A stretch of 17,563 bases of DNA from Dethiobacter sp. (GTDB lineage Bacteria > Bacillota_D > Dethiobacteria > Dethiobacterales > Dethiobacteraceae), in NCBI GenBank assembly GCA_018333395.1, contig JAGXSQ010000046.1, positions 1 to 17,563 on the forward strand. The letters run 5' to 3'. The position numbers were made by a program, and so were the translations under genes. Positions within the stretch are counted from its first letter, which is position 1. Every line of letters starts with the position of its first letter. The notes under the pieces were generated by a model. The model saw only the letters and a list, made by a program, of their open reading frames with translations. It was not told where the DNA came from and did no database searches. Positions 8,423-16,643 of the stretch are shown here, in pieces.

Positions 8423-9874
8423 CTAGTAAGCACGGGCAAAATAAACTGCTAGGCCCGATTCACTGCCACAACGCAGGCACTTGCCTGTCGACTTTTCCAG
8501 GTTGAAGGGAAGACAGCGGATAGTCGCCTTCGTTTCTTCCTTGATAGTCTGCTCGCAATCTCCTCCGCCGCACCAATGGCTAAGAATAAGCCCGCGTTTT
8601 TCTTCGATGATTTTTTTAAATTCCTCGTAATCATCCGTGCGGCTGGTGTTGGTCTCCCGGAACTGACGCGCTTTTTCCAGCATATTAACCTGTATCTCAC
8701 CCAGCAACACCGCCACCCTCTCCTGTAGCTCCTCAAGAGAGACCATCTCCTTTGCGCCAGTATCTCGGCGCACTAGGACAGCCTGGCCGCTCTCTAGGTC
8801 GCGCGGGCCAAACTCCAGCCTTAGCGGCACCCCTTTCATTTCCCACTCGTTAAATTTCCAGCCTGGCGAATATTCCTCCCGGTCATCCATCTCCACACGC
8901 ACCCCTGCATTCTGCAGCTCGGCAAGGAGTGCCTGCGCGTGCGGCAACACCGCTTCACGCGCTTTCTTGGGCGCAATAGGCACTAGGACTACCTGCACTG
9001 GCGCCACCTTGGGCGGCAACGCCAAGCCCCGGTCATCGCCATGAACCATGATAATAGCCCCGATAAGCCGCGTAGAGACGCCCCAGGAAGTCTGCCAAAC
9101 GTACTTTAGTACCCCGTCGCGGTCCAGGTAAGTAATATCAAAGACCCGGGCAAAATGCTCTCCCAGGTTATGGGAGGTGCCCGCCTGTAGCGCCTTGCCG
9201 TCACTCATCAGAGCCTCGATAGTATAAGTGCGTAGCGCCCCAGCAAATTTTTCGTTATCAGTCTTGCGCCCCGTAATGACAGGCACGGCCAGGTCGTTTT
9301 CCACAAAGTCCTGGTAAACATCTAGCATCTGCAGCGTCTCTGCCTCTGCCTCCTCTTCATTGCTATGAGCGGTGTGCCCCTCCTGCCAGAGAAACTCGGA
9401 AGTCCGAAGAAACGGACGCGTCACCTTTTCCCAGCGCACCACATTGCACCACTGATTTATTAAAACAGGCAGGTCTCGCCAAGACTGAATCCAGCGGCTG
9501 TACATCTCACAGATAATCGTTTCCGATGTAGGCCGCACTACCAGCCGCTCGGCCAGCTTCTCGTTCCCACCGTGGGTAACCCAAGCCACCTCCGGCGCAA
9601 ACCCTTCCACGTGGTCTGTCTCCTTCTGCAGCAAACTCTCCGGGATAAAAAGAGGGAAGTAGGCGTTTTTGTGGCCAGTAGCCTTGATGCGCCTGTCTAG
9701 ACCCTGCTGCATGTTTTCCCAAAGGGCATAACCGTAAGGGCGGATAACCATGCAACCCTTGACAGGTGAATAATCCATCAGCTGTGCTTTAAGGACCACA
9801 TCCAGATACCACTGGGAGTAGTCCACCTCGCGGGGCGTGATTTCCTTAACGAATTCCTTTTCCTGCCTTGACAA
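8423..9874 (-). CDS. proS: Prolyl-tRNA synthetase, archaeal/eukaryotic-type (short form with C-terminal zinc-like domain)
   Basis: A 483-residue class II synthetase that charges tRNA-Pro. It starts MSRQEKEFVKEITPREVDYS and lacks the large editing insertion of the long bacterial ProRS. Class II elements are visible: RPYGYALWENMQ, the motif 2 region (VVRWEKVTRPFLRTSEFLWQEGHTAH) and motif 3-type GAIIMVHGDDRGLALPP. The anticodon-binding domain (VQVVLVPIAPKKA onward) is followed by a C-terminal extension with Cys pairs CGGGDC and CLRC and the terminal YFARAY, as in the archaeal/eukaryotic type also found in some Clostridia, Thermus and mycoplasmas. The start is TTG at 9874 (AAGGAGG 9 nt upstream); the frame is open further back to 9910, but the extra residues are Arg-rich and unlike the family. 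It sits 50 nt after cysK, too close for a T-box leader. Confidence 0.94.
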   Translation of the reverse strand: MSRQEKEFVKEITPREVDYSQWYLDVVLKAQLMDYSPVKGCMVIRPYGYALWENMQQGLDRRIKATGHKNAYFPLFIPESLLQKETDHVEGFAPEVAWVTHGGNEKLAERLVVRPTSETIICEMYSRWIQSWRDLPVLINQWCNVVRWEKVTRPFLRTSEFLWQEGHTAHSNEEEAEAETLQMLDVYQDFVENDLAVPVITGRKTDNEKFAGALRTYTIEALMSDGKALQAGTSHNLGEHFARVFDITYLDRDGVLKYVWQTSWGVSTRLIGAIIMVHGDDRGLALPPKVAPVQVVLVPIAPKKAREAVLPHAQALLAELQNAGVRVEMDDREEYSPGWKFNEWEMKGVPLRLEFGPRDLESGQAVLVRRDTGAKEMVSLEELQERVAVLLGEIQVNMLEKARQFRETNTSRTDDYEEFKKIIEEKRGLILSHWCGGGDCEQTIKEETKATIRCLPFNLEKSTGKCLRCGSESGLAVYFARAY

Positions 9875-9924
9875 TTGCGTTCTCCTCCTTGGTACTCGGC
9901 GCGACAGCAAAAAATGCTTCTAGA

Positions 9925-10848
9925 TTAGTCGGTTTTAAACAGTTCTGTAGAAAGATAGCGTTCACCGGTATCAGGAGCCACCGTGACGACACGCCGACCG
10001 TCCCCCAACTCACGCGCTACCTGCAGCGCCGCAAAAACAGCAGCGCCGCTGGAAATACCGAGCAATAGCCCTTCATCAACGGCCAGACGCCGTGCTGTTT
10101 GCATTGCTTCTTCGTTGGTGACCGTAATGATGCGGTCGATAACGGCACAGTTCAACACCGAAGGGACAAAGCCAGCCCCGATACCCTGAATTTTATGCGG
10201 CCCTGGAGGCCCGCCGGAAAGCACCGGGGAAGCCGCTGGCTCAACAACGACAACCTGCACAGCGGGTTTTTCTTTCTTCAAAACTTCACCGACACCGGTG
10301 ATAGTCCCGCCGGTACCCACGCCCGCCACGAAAGCGTCCAACCGTCCGCCGGTCTGCTCCAGAACCTCCCGAGCCGTGGTTTCACGGTGGATTTGCGGAT
10401 TAGCCGGATTGGCAAACTGCTGGGGGACAAAATATTCTGGGCGTTCCAGTAAAATTTCATCCACCTTCTCCAGTGTACCCTTCATCCCCTTGGCTCCCGG
10501 CGTCAGTATGTATTCGGCACCGAAAGCTTTTAGCAACGTCCTGCGCTCCAAGGACATAGTCTCCGGCATCACCAAGATAAGTCGGTAGCCTCTGGCCGCC
10601 GCTAGCATGGCCAGGCCAATCCCTGTGTTGCCGCTGGTCGGCTCCAGGATAGTGTCGCCGGGCTGCAGGCGACCCTCTTTTTCGGCCGACAGAATCATAC
10701 TCATAGCAATGCGGTCTTTAACGCTGCCACCCGGATTGAAAGATTCGAGTTTAACCAAAACTTCCGCGTCCAATGGCCCAGTCAGCTTGTTAAGGCGAAC
10801 CATAGGTGTAGCGCCAATCAGTTCTAATACGTTACTTGCAACCTTCAA
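9925..10848 (-). CDS. cysK: Cysteine synthase A (O-acetylserine sulfhydrylase, PLP-dependent)
   Basis: A 307-residue enzyme making L-cysteine from O-acetylserine and sulfide. Visible features: the PLP lysine K44 in [11 protein letters not shown], the substrate loop TSGNTGIG (71-78), the phosphate-binding [10 protein letters not shown] (176-185) and the C-terminal GISSGAA motif with the serine contacting the pyridine ring. Length and N-terminal [12 protein letters not shown] are standard. The start is TTG at 10848 with AGGAGGAGG shortly upstream. It overlaps the end of the phosphatase gene by 17 nt, so the two are co-transcribed and probably coupled. The CysM or O-phosphoserine-using alternative is less likely but not excluded by sequence alone. 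Confidence 0.94.
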   Translation of the reverse strand: MKVASNVLELIGATPMVRLNKLTGPLDAEVLVKLESFNPGGSVKDRIAMSMILSAEKEGRLQPGDTILEPTSGNTGIGLAMLAAARGYRLILVMPETMSLERRTLLKAFGAEYILTPGAKGMKGTLEKVDEILLERPEYFVPQQFANPANPQIHRETTAREVLEQTGGRLDAFVAGVGTGGTITGVGEVLKKEKPAVQVVVVEPAASPVLSGGPPGPHKIQGIGAGFVPSVLNCAVIDRIITVTNEEAMQTARRLAVDEGLLLGISSGAAVFAALQVARELGDGRRVVTVAPDTGERYLSTELFKTD

Positions 10849-11533
10849 ACTTGGCCTCCTCCTGACCTTTTAATCCCGCAAATAAGCCCGCATGACACTC
10901 CCGCAGGATATCGGCGAAACCCTTGAACGGGCGATAGTTGATACCTTTTTGGCGGCAGTGCTCCGCCAGGAAATCCTTAGCAAAAACAATGTCCGCCGTC
11001 TCACTGGCACAGCGATCAGAGCATCCATCACCAATATAGATAATGGCGGCACCCCGCCTTTTTAACTGCTCGGCGTAGGTACGCTTACAATTCCCGCACA
11101 GACCGCAACAAGCACTATGATGCGGGAAAGTAGCCAGCAGGCTACCGTCAACGACACGCAAGCTGTTGGCCAGATACGGCACCTCTACACCAAACTTGGC
11201 AAACATCAGATCAATATAGAAATCAAAACCGTCGCTCAGTACAGTGACATTAACATTCAGGCGGCCACAAAAGTCTAAAAAACTACCGAAATAAGGGTCA
11301 ACATGAAAATTTCCCTCAATGAAACGGCGGAGACGATCCTCAGAAACATGGATCAAGGAAAAAATTTCCAGCAATGCCTGCCGTGAGCCTTTTTCGCCGC
11401 GCTGGTAGGCCTCTTCTACTTCCTGCCAGCCAGGGCTGCCAAAAGCTTCAATAATGCGAAACCCGATGTCATCATTGGTGATGGTCCCATCGAAATCGCA
11501 CAGCACCTCCACCCTGTGCACAGCTTTATTCAC
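10832..11533 (-). CDS. MtnX-like HAD-IB family phosphatase
   Basis: A 233-residue HAD-superfamily phosphatase. Motif I is [11 protein letters not shown] (nucleophile D13, acid D15), motif II lies in [15 protein letters not shown], and motif III/IV is [24 protein letters not shown]. It resembles MtnX (2-hydroxy-3-keto-5-methylthiopentenyl-1-phosphate phosphatase) and phosphoserine phosphatase relatives. A Cys-rich stretch, [12 protein letters not shown], sits in the substrate region where MtnX proteins also carry clustered cysteines and could bind a metal. The start is GTG at 11533 with GGAG 5 nt upstream; it overlaps the preceding 45-codon gene by 8 nt. Placed next to cysK, a role in sulfur compound salvage is possible, but no other methionine-salvage gene is present, so the substrate is open. 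Confidence 0.85.
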   Translation of the reverse strand: MNKAVHRVEVLCDFDGTITNDDIGFRIIEAFGSPGWQEVEEAYQRGEKGSRQALLEIFSLIHVSEDRLRRFIEGNFHVDPYFGSFLDFCGRLNVNVTVLSDGFDFYIDLMFAKFGVEVPYLANSLRVVDGSLLATFPHHSACCGLCGNCKRTYAEQLKRRGAAIIYIGDGCSDRCASETADIVFAKDFLAEHCRQKGINYRPFKGFADILRECHAGLFAGLKGQEEAKFEGCK

Positions 11534-11663
11534 TTCTGCTCCGGGCGTTTTTTTCTTCCTCCGCCAATACTTTGCCTCGGACCTTCCTGGACAGAATAAT
11601 TCGCATACTCCAGGATAAGGCCAGAAAAACCGCCAGCAACACTAGGTAGCCCCAGCCCGACAT
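11526..11663 (-). CDS. Small single-span membrane protein, 45 residues
   Basis: A short gene running from ATG at 11663 to TAA at 11526-11528. The protein begins MSGWGYLVLLAVFLALSWSM, a hydrophobic span with the N-terminus probably outside, followed by a basic and then Glu/Lys-rich tail (RIILSRKVRGKVLAEEEKNA). GGAGGGGGGAAGG lies just upstream. It fits between the DUF2007 gene (16-nt gap) and the phosphatase (8-nt overlap), with all three frames kept close, which supports a real coding gene. I recognise no family. Confidence 0.65.
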   Translation of the reverse strand: MSGWGYLVLLAVFLALSWSMRIILSRKVRGKVLAEEEKNARSRSE

Positions 11664-11679
11664 CTTGCCTTCCCCCCTC

Positions 11680-11931
11680 CTATTCTTCCGTCACTTCGCC
11701 AAAAGGTGCGGGCTGCAACAACTGCACGGCGCGGGCAGCCCATTCCCGTGGCACCTTGACCGCTACCTCGCTTAGCGGGCCAACGGAAAGGCCATAAATA
11801 GCACCAATTATTTCTCTTTCGAGGATCACCGGGAACTCGGCTGCCTCCAGCAGACCTTTGATAATATTAGCCTCATCAATGTTAGCCGCTTCAAAAATGG
11901 TCACCCAGCCTTCTATCTCCTGAGATTTCAT
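11680..11931 (-). CDS. DUF2007-family protein (putative signal-transducing protein)
   Basis: An 83-residue protein. The pattern WVTIFEAANIDEANIIKGLLEAAEFPVILE, then a short loop and AVKVPREWAARAVQLL, matches the DUF2007 alpha/beta fold related to the PII/ACT-like small-domain proteins, in which a GLL..AGI..L segment is typical. No catalytic residues are known for the family, and the signalling label in databases is not experimentally explained. ATG at 11931 has GAAGGAGG 7 nt upstream. First gene of a compact same-strand run continuing through the small membrane protein, phosphatase and cysK, and likely driven by the promoter just upstream. Confidence 0.82.
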   Translation of the reverse strand: MKSQEIEGWVTIFEAANIDEANIIKGLLEAAEFPVILEREIIGAIYGLSVGPLSEVAVKVPREWAARAVQLLQPAPFGEVTEE

Positions 11932-11964
11932 GGGACGCCTCCTTCCGGAAAGCTTTCTCCCTAT

Positions 11965-11970
11965 ATTATA
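11965..11970 (-). promoter_or_regulatory. Probable -10 element of the DUF2007-cysK-proS run
   Basis: A perfect TATAAT on the minus strand sits 33 nt upstream of the DUF2007 start codon. The matching -35 position (about 17 nt further) reads only GTGCTG, a poor match, so activation by another factor is possible. Between it and the ribosome site lie two overlapping palindromes, TTCCGGAA (11943-11950) and GAAAGCTTTC (11948-11957), at about the transcription start. Confidence 0.5.
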
Positions 11971-12126
11971 ACCCCATTTTGGCGCTCCAGCACATTTTTG
12001 ACGCTCTGTCAGGCGATAATTTGCGTAATTCGCAGCGCTGGCTGAGGCAGCGGTCCAGTGTCTTTACCGGTATCAAAGACCCGCCGCCTTTACCCTCCAA
12101 TAGGGGCTGCTTCCCCTTCGGCGGAG

Positions 12127-13518
12127 TTATTTTCTCCTTCCCAGCACACCAGAGAAGATTGTTTTACCCGCAGAGAGGCTAAACCCTAGCAGCGAGCGAT
12201 TCTTCTCAAAAGTTTCGTCAAGCGCCTGCAGCACTGTATCAATCTGTTCCCTGGTGACAACGAGCGGCGGCTCTAGGCGGATAACATTCGGATTGTTCAA
12301 CGTATAGACAGTGATAACCCGGTACCGGTTGAGCAGCACGCCAGCGACCATGGCCCCCATGTATTCCTCCGCCAGCTTGTTGACAGCACCGGCTACTTTC
12401 GCCAACACGCCTTTGGCGGGCTGTTCAAATTCAATGCCCACCAGCAAGCCGCGGCCGCGCACTTCACGAATAATCGGGTGCCGCTCCTGCAGTCTGTGCA
12501 AGCCAGCGAGCAGATAGTCGCCAAGCTCAGCAGCACGAGCCGGCAAGTCCTCCTCCAGCAACACCGCAATAGTGGCTATACCAGCAGCTGCCGCCCAGGT
12601 GTTACCACCAAAGGTAGAAGTATGGAGCAGGCATTTTTCAATCCCACCGTAGGCCTTGTTCCACAACTCCGACGTGGTGACCATAGCGCCGATGGGCATG
12701 ATACCGCCGCCCAGCGCTTTGGCCAGGCAAAGGACATCCGGCACAACGCCGTCATGCTCGCAGGCAAACATTTTCCCGGTTCTGCCGAAACCCGTCTGGA
12801 TTTCGTCGGCCACGAACAACGTACCGTAGCGCCGGCAAAGGGCCTGCACCTTTTGGAGATAACCATCCGGCGGCAAAATAATCCCGCCTTCTCCCTGAAT
12901 CGGCTCCACTACAAACGCCGCCGCCTCCCGGGACTTCAGCTCCGCTTCCAGCTGATCCAGATCGCCGAAGTTGACTACACTGCAGCCTGGCAGCAGCGGC
13001 TCAAAGCCTTTCTGGTACTTTTCCCGGCCGGAAACAGAAAGAGAACCCATGGTCTTGCCATGGAACCCGCTGCGACAGGAGATAATCCTGCCGCGCCCGG
13101 TAGCTATCCGGGCCAGTTTAATGGCGCCTTCCACCGCTTCAGCACCGCTGTTGCAGAAAAAAGTGTGGCGCAGCTCTCCCGGTGTGATTTTCGCGAGGTT
13201 GTGCGCCAGCGCGCCGGCCGCTGCCCCCATGGATACTTGCAGCAGGTTGGGCATCGTGCTGACCTGCCGCAAAGCCTCCAGCACCCGCGGGTGGTTGTGG
13301 CCCAGACTGAGCGAGCCGTAGCCACCCACAAAATCCAGATAGCAATGGTCGTCCCTGTCCCAGACGTGGACGCCTTCTGCCCTGACAAACAGCTTGTCAA
13401 AGTCCAGCAATCCCATCAGTGTGCAAAGACCAGGGTTCATAAACTCGCGGAAATTTTCCCTGGCCTGCTCCCGGGTTAAACGGCACAAATCTTCAACGGT
13501 CAGCAATTCCCTGCCCAA
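12127..13518 (-). CDS. Class III PLP-dependent aminotransferase (putrescine/acetylornithine aminotransferase-like)
   Basis: A 463-residue fold-type I aminotransferase. Visible: YLDFVGGYGSLSLGHNHP (about 60-77), the phosphate-binding NSGAEAVEGA (123-132), GFHGKTMGSLS (151-161), the PLP ring aspartate in VADEIQTGFGRTG (236-248), Schiff-base lysine K267 in CLAKALGGGIMPIGA, and HTSTFGGN. An N-terminal extension of about 45 residues before the DFDKLFVRAEG segment resembles putrescine aminotransferases (PatA/YgjG) more than ArgD; aspartate aminotransferase family is the safe label. The start is TTG at 13518 with GGGGAGGGG about 6 nt upstream. It stands alone: 78 nt after the M16 gene and 195 nt before the next start. 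The amino donor cannot be read from the sequence. Confidence 0.85.
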   Translation of the reverse strand: MGRELLTVEDLCRLTREQARENFREFMNPGLCTLMGLLDFDKLFVRAEGVHVWDRDDHCYLDFVGGYGSLSLGHNHPRVLEALRQVSTMPNLLQVSMGAAAGALAHNLAKITPGELRHTFFCNSGAEAVEGAIKLARIATGRGRIISCRSGFHGKTMGSLSVSGREKYQKGFEPLLPGCSVVNFGDLDQLEAELKSREAAAFVVEPIQGEGGIILPPDGYLQKVQALCRRYGTLFVADEIQTGFGRTGKMFACEHDGVVPDVLCLAKALGGGIMPIGAMVTTSELWNKAYGGIEKCLLHTSTFGGNTWAAAAGIATIAVLLEEDLPARAAELGDYLLAGLHRLQERHPIIREVRGRGLLVGIEFEQPAKGVLAKVAGAVNKLAEEYMGAMVAGVLLNRYRVITVYTLNNPNVIRLEPPLVVTREQIDTVLQALDETFEKNRSLLGFSLSAGKTIFSGVLGRRK

Positions 13519-13596
13519 CTACACCCCTCCCCGCCAAGTTATTTAACTACTGCATAGTTTCCACAGTCGGCAGAAAAATCCTGCCCGCGCGCAAGT

Positions 13597-14898
13597 TTAG
13601 CGGACGGTCTTTTCTTTCGGCAAAATAACCGACCTAGCGTGGTTGTCCGCAGAGAAATGCTCCTGCAGCCGCCTGTTGACTTCCTCCAAAGTGAGTCTGT
13701 TCAACAGTTCCATGTAGGTAAAAAAGTTGATTTTCTTGAAATGATAGGCCGGAAAATTGTTGGCGATAAACTCCAGGGAATTAAAACTCTTCAGAAATTC
13801 GCCCACCTGCTTACGCTGGTGGTGCCTAAACTGTTCAGCGGAAATACCTTCCCGCTGTACCCGCCTGATTCCGTCCATCAACCGTAAGTACAGACCTTCC
13901 GGGTCTTTCGTTTCTCCTCCCACTAACGTGTGTCCGTAGTCTTTCTCCGCCACATAGCCGGCCTCAAACTCCTCGTCAATCAGGCCTGCCTCATAAAGTT
14001 CGTTGTAGAGGCGGGAACTGGAACCAAGTATCACATCCAGAACCAGTCCGGTAGCTATTTCGCGCGCAAACAGTCGTTCGCCATCATAGCCCAAGTCCTT
14101 TTCCTTGAAGCCCAAGTTAAAAATGGCTTGCGAAACAACGAGTTCCTGCGTCACCTGCTCCCGTTCCAGTTCATCGGGCTCTGGAGGGTAAAAGCGCCTG
14201 ATTTCCCCGAGCTGCTTGTAGTTGCGCCGGCCAATGTTTTCGGCCACCTGGGAGAAAACCCGCTCTGCCTCCACGTCGCCCACCACAAAGACAGCCATGT
14301 TGCTCGGATGATAGAAGGTCCGATAGCACTTGTAAAGCACGTCTTGGTCGATCTGGCTGATGCTCTCCACCGTGCCGGCAATGTCATTTTTGACCGGGTG
14401 ATGGCGATAAAGCGCTGTCAGTAAGTTGAAGAACACACGCCACTGAGCATTGTCCTCATACATGCGGATTTCCTGTTCTATGATGCCCTTTTCCTTCTCT
14501 ACGCTTTCCTTAGTGAAGTAAGGACTCTGGACAAAATCGAGCAGAATCTCTAGGCACTCCGCAAAGTGATCAGTACAGGAAAAGAGGTAAGAAGTGTTGG
14601 TGAAATTGGTGAAGGCGTTGCTTGAGGCGCCAAGCCTGGCAAACCGGTCAAAAACATTGCCTCCCTCTTCCTCAAAAAGCTTATGCTCCAGGAAATGGGC
14701 CACGCCGTCGGGCACCACCAGTTCTTCATTCTGTCCCTCAACGACAAAATGTGAGTCAATAGAGCCAAAGTTGGTCGAAAATGTAGCATACCTTTTATTG
14801 TAGCCGCGCTTGGGCAGCACAAAAACTTCTAGACCGGGCTCCACCCGCTGCCAGAAGATTTTTTCCTGCAGCAAGCTGTTTTCCAGCACTCCGTTCAC
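13597..14898 (-). CDS. ymfH: M16 family zinc peptidase homologue (YmfH/YfmH type, with HxxEH)
   Basis: A 433-residue pitrilysin/insulinase-family protein. The inverted zinc motif HFLEH (H68, E71, H72) is intact, and a Glu-rich stretch IIEQEIRMYED about 70 residues on supplies the third ligand. The second half has the inactive-domain features of the family (for example SSRLYNELYEAGLIDEEFE). It is of the type paired with a motif-less partner in Firmicutes; in Bacillus subtilis relatives have been linked by annotation to 5-aminopentanol modification of EF-P. The start is GTG at 14898; GTGA is shared with the stop of the upstream partner (4-nt overlap), so the two are coupled. Peptide substrate unknown. 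Confidence 0.88.
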   Translation of the reverse strand: MNGVLENSLLQEKIFWQRVEPGLEVFVLPKRGYNKRYATFSTNFGSIDSHFVVEGQNEELVVPDGVAHFLEHKLFEEEGGNVFDRFARLGASSNAFTNFTNTSYLFSCTDHFAECLEILLDFVQSPYFTKESVEKEKGIIEQEIRMYEDNAQWRVFFNLLTALYRHHPVKNDIAGTVESISQIDQDVLYKCYRTFYHPSNMAVFVVGDVEAERVFSQVAENIGRRNYKQLGEIRRFYPPEPDELEREQVTQELVVSQAIFNLGFKEKDLGYDGERLFAREIATGLVLDVILGSSSRLYNELYEAGLIDEEFEAGYVAEKDYGHTLVGGETKDPEGLYLRLMDGIRRVQREGISAEQFRHHQRKQVGEFLKSFNSLEFIANNFPAYHFKKINFFTYMELLNRLTLEEVNRRLQEHFSADNHARSVILPKEKTVR

Positions 14899-16178
14899 TT
14901 CCGTACGCCCCCTTTTCCCGTCAGGAAATAGACCGTATCAAGCTCAACCTGTCCGGCTACTCGCACCACGTCTTCCAAAGTAACGGCTTCCAGGCGCTCC
15001 AGAAGTCGGGCCGTGTCCTCCGTGCGACCAGCAAGGGCGTCGTCTATAGCACGGTTAACAATCAGACCCGGGTTATCCTCCTCCACCAGAAAGTGGTTAC
15101 GCAAACCGCTCACGGTATTGGTGAACTCCTCCTCGCTAATCTCTCCTTGGGCCATACATTTCACCTGGGAGTCAATAATCTCCAGCGCTCGCTCATAGTT
15201 TTCCATTTCGATGCCGGAAGAAATGATCATCAGCCCCTTATGCTTTTCCAGCCTAGAGTAGGCATAATACGCCAGACTTGCTTTTTCCCGCACATTCTGG
15301 AAGAGCTTAGAGTGAGGGAAAGCACCAAGAATCCCGTTATACATCAGCAATGGGAAATAGTCCTCATCGCCGTAAGTAAGGCCGGTACGAAAGCCCATCA
15401 CCAGTTTGCCCTGATTGATGTCCAGCTCTTCCCGCAGGTAGCGAACCTCCGCTACCTGCTTCCTGATGAGCGTCTCAGGGGTCACAACAGCCTTGTCCCG
15501 CGGGAAGTGGAAAATCTCTTCCACCAGCGCCCCAACAGCGCCCGCGTCTACATCGCCAATAATGTGCAATTCTGCCGGGCTTTCCGCCAGAGAACGGCGA
15601 TAAAACGCATACAAAGATTCCGGTTGCTGTGCCGCCAGCTGCTCCAGCGTCCCGTACTTAAAGACGCCAAACGGCTCATCGGCGCACATCTCCTGCAGAC
15701 AGCGTTCCTGCGCATAGGCCACCTTGTCGTTAATCAGGCCGCGGATCACCTTTTCATGCTGTTCCTTCTCCTGGCTGACATAGTCCGCCCTAAACCCACC
15801 ACCCTCGGTAACGGGATTAGTAACCACATCACATAAAATTTCCAGGCCTTTGCGCAATAGGTCGTCTTCCGCAGGCAGGTACTGGTCATGGACCAGGTCC
15901 AAAGTAAAAGAAATAAGTAACCTTTCGCCTTTTTTGATGACTGCTGCTGCCAGTTCAGTGCCGTAAAGCTCTTCCAACCTGTACGCGAGCAGTTGCCGTG
16001 TAGGATAACTAGCGCAGCCGCGCTGCAACACAGCGGGAAAAAGCGAAGCCGCTGTTACGTCCTCCCGGCGCAAGAGACGGTGAAAAACGAGTTGCGCCAA
16101 GACAGTCTTAAACTTCTTGGTGGGGTGGATGATCAGGTTGATACCGTTTGGCAGCTGAATCTGCCGGAAACTGGTCAA
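14895..16178 (-). CDS. ymfF: M16 family peptidase-like protein lacking the zinc motif (YmfF/YfmF type)
   Basis: A 427-residue M16-fold protein. Where HxxEH should be the sequence reads SLFPAVLQRG, so it has no zinc site and is presumably the non-catalytic half of a heterodimer with the downstream gene, as in mitochondrial processing peptidase. Family features include LPNGINLIIHPTKKFKT at the N-terminus, the YPTRQLLAYRLEELYGTEL segment and PHSKLFQNVREKASLAYYAY in the C-terminal half. The start is TTG at 16178 with AAGGGGG 7 nt upstream. The 190 nt further upstream shows no clear promoter that I can defend. Confidence 0.87.
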   Translation of the reverse strand: MTSFRQIQLPNGINLIIHPTKKFKTVLAQLVFHRLLRREDVTAASLFPAVLQRGCASYPTRQLLAYRLEELYGTELAAAVIKKGERLLISFTLDLVHDQYLPAEDDLLRKGLEILCDVVTNPVTEGGGFRADYVSQEKEQHEKVIRGLINDKVAYAQERCLQEMCADEPFGVFKYGTLEQLAAQQPESLYAFYRRSLAESPAELHIIGDVDAGAVGALVEEIFHFPRDKAVVTPETLIRKQVAEVRYLREELDINQGKLVMGFRTGLTYGDEDYFPLLMYNGILGAFPHSKLFQNVREKASLAYYAYSRLEKHKGLMIISSGIEMENYERALEIIDSQVKCMAQGEISEEEFTNTVSGLRNHFLVEEDNPGLIVNRAIDDALAGRTEDTARLLERLEAVTLEDVVRVAGQVELDTVYFLTGKGGVRK

Positions 16179-16370
16179 AATTGTTCCCCCTTATTACAAA
16201 GTTAAATTTCCCTGCAAAGCAAGCCCGAATGTTGTATTCCATATATACCGCAAATTTCCTGCCCACCGGCACACTTTAACCGACGACCGACTTTGCCGCT
16301 GTCGTTCGCGTGCTCTCCGATTTTTTCTGTTGCGCTTAGTATGTCCCGGTAATCAGCCCCTCATTTGCGT

Positions 16371-16399
16371 TTGACTTTTGGAGCCGAAAATGTTATCAT
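16371..16399 (+). promoter_or_regulatory. Promoter of tRNA-Arg
   Basis: TTGACT (16371-16376), a 17-nt spacer, and TATCAT (16394-16399) preceded by TG at 16391-16392, giving an extended -10. The predicted transcription start falls about 5-7 nt before the tRNA, as expected for a strong tRNA promoter. Confidence 0.8.
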
Positions 16400-16411
16400 G
16401 AGCTAGCGCTT

Positions 16412-16486
16412 GCGCCCGTAGTGAAAGGGATATCACGCAGGCCTCCGGAGCCTGAAGTCGGGGTTCGAATCCCTGCGGGCGCACCA
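16412..16486 (+). tRNA. tRNA-Arg (anticodon CCG)
   Basis: A full cloverleaf of 75 nt including an encoded CCA. Acceptor stem GCGCCCG/CGGGCGC is fully paired; the D arm is GTGA-loop-TCAC; the anticodon stem CAGGC/GCCTG encloses CTCCGGA with anticodon CCG at 16445-16447; the T arm is CGGGG-TTCGAAT-CCCTG with a short variable loop. It is the only plus-strand gene I support and reads codon CGG. Confidence 0.97.
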
Positions 16487-16535
16487 TCATTTCGCGTTTA
16501 GTAAGATGTTCGTTTGTTAAGGTACGAGACAGGAT

Positions 16536-16566
16536 AAGGCTATGGGAGATTCTCCAGTAGCCTTTT
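16536..16566 (+). terminator. Rho-independent terminator after tRNA-Arg
   Basis: Stem AAGGCTA (16536-16542) pairs with TAGCCTT (16558-16564), with an inner GGAG/CTCC stem, followed by a short T run TTCT. It lies 50 nt past the tRNA 3' end. Confidence 0.65.
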
Positions 16567-16643
16567 CTGAATCATGGCCCAAGTTTTTTGGTTCCCGCTG
16601 CCAAGCCTGCAGCGGACTTTCACCGCCAAGCTATCGCCCATGC

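Noticed and set aside
9875..9924. T-box or other leader controlling proS.
   Set aside because: Only 50 nt separate cysK and proS, too short, and no T-box consensus is visible.
16179..16370. Small gene or riboswitch between the M16 pair and the tRNA promoter.
   Set aside because: No open frame with a ribosome site and no convincing conserved fold; I see nothing I can support there.
16595..16615. Perfect hairpin CCGCTGC/GCAGCGG as a terminator.
   Set aside because: Neither strand has a T run directly after the stem; it may be incidental structure.
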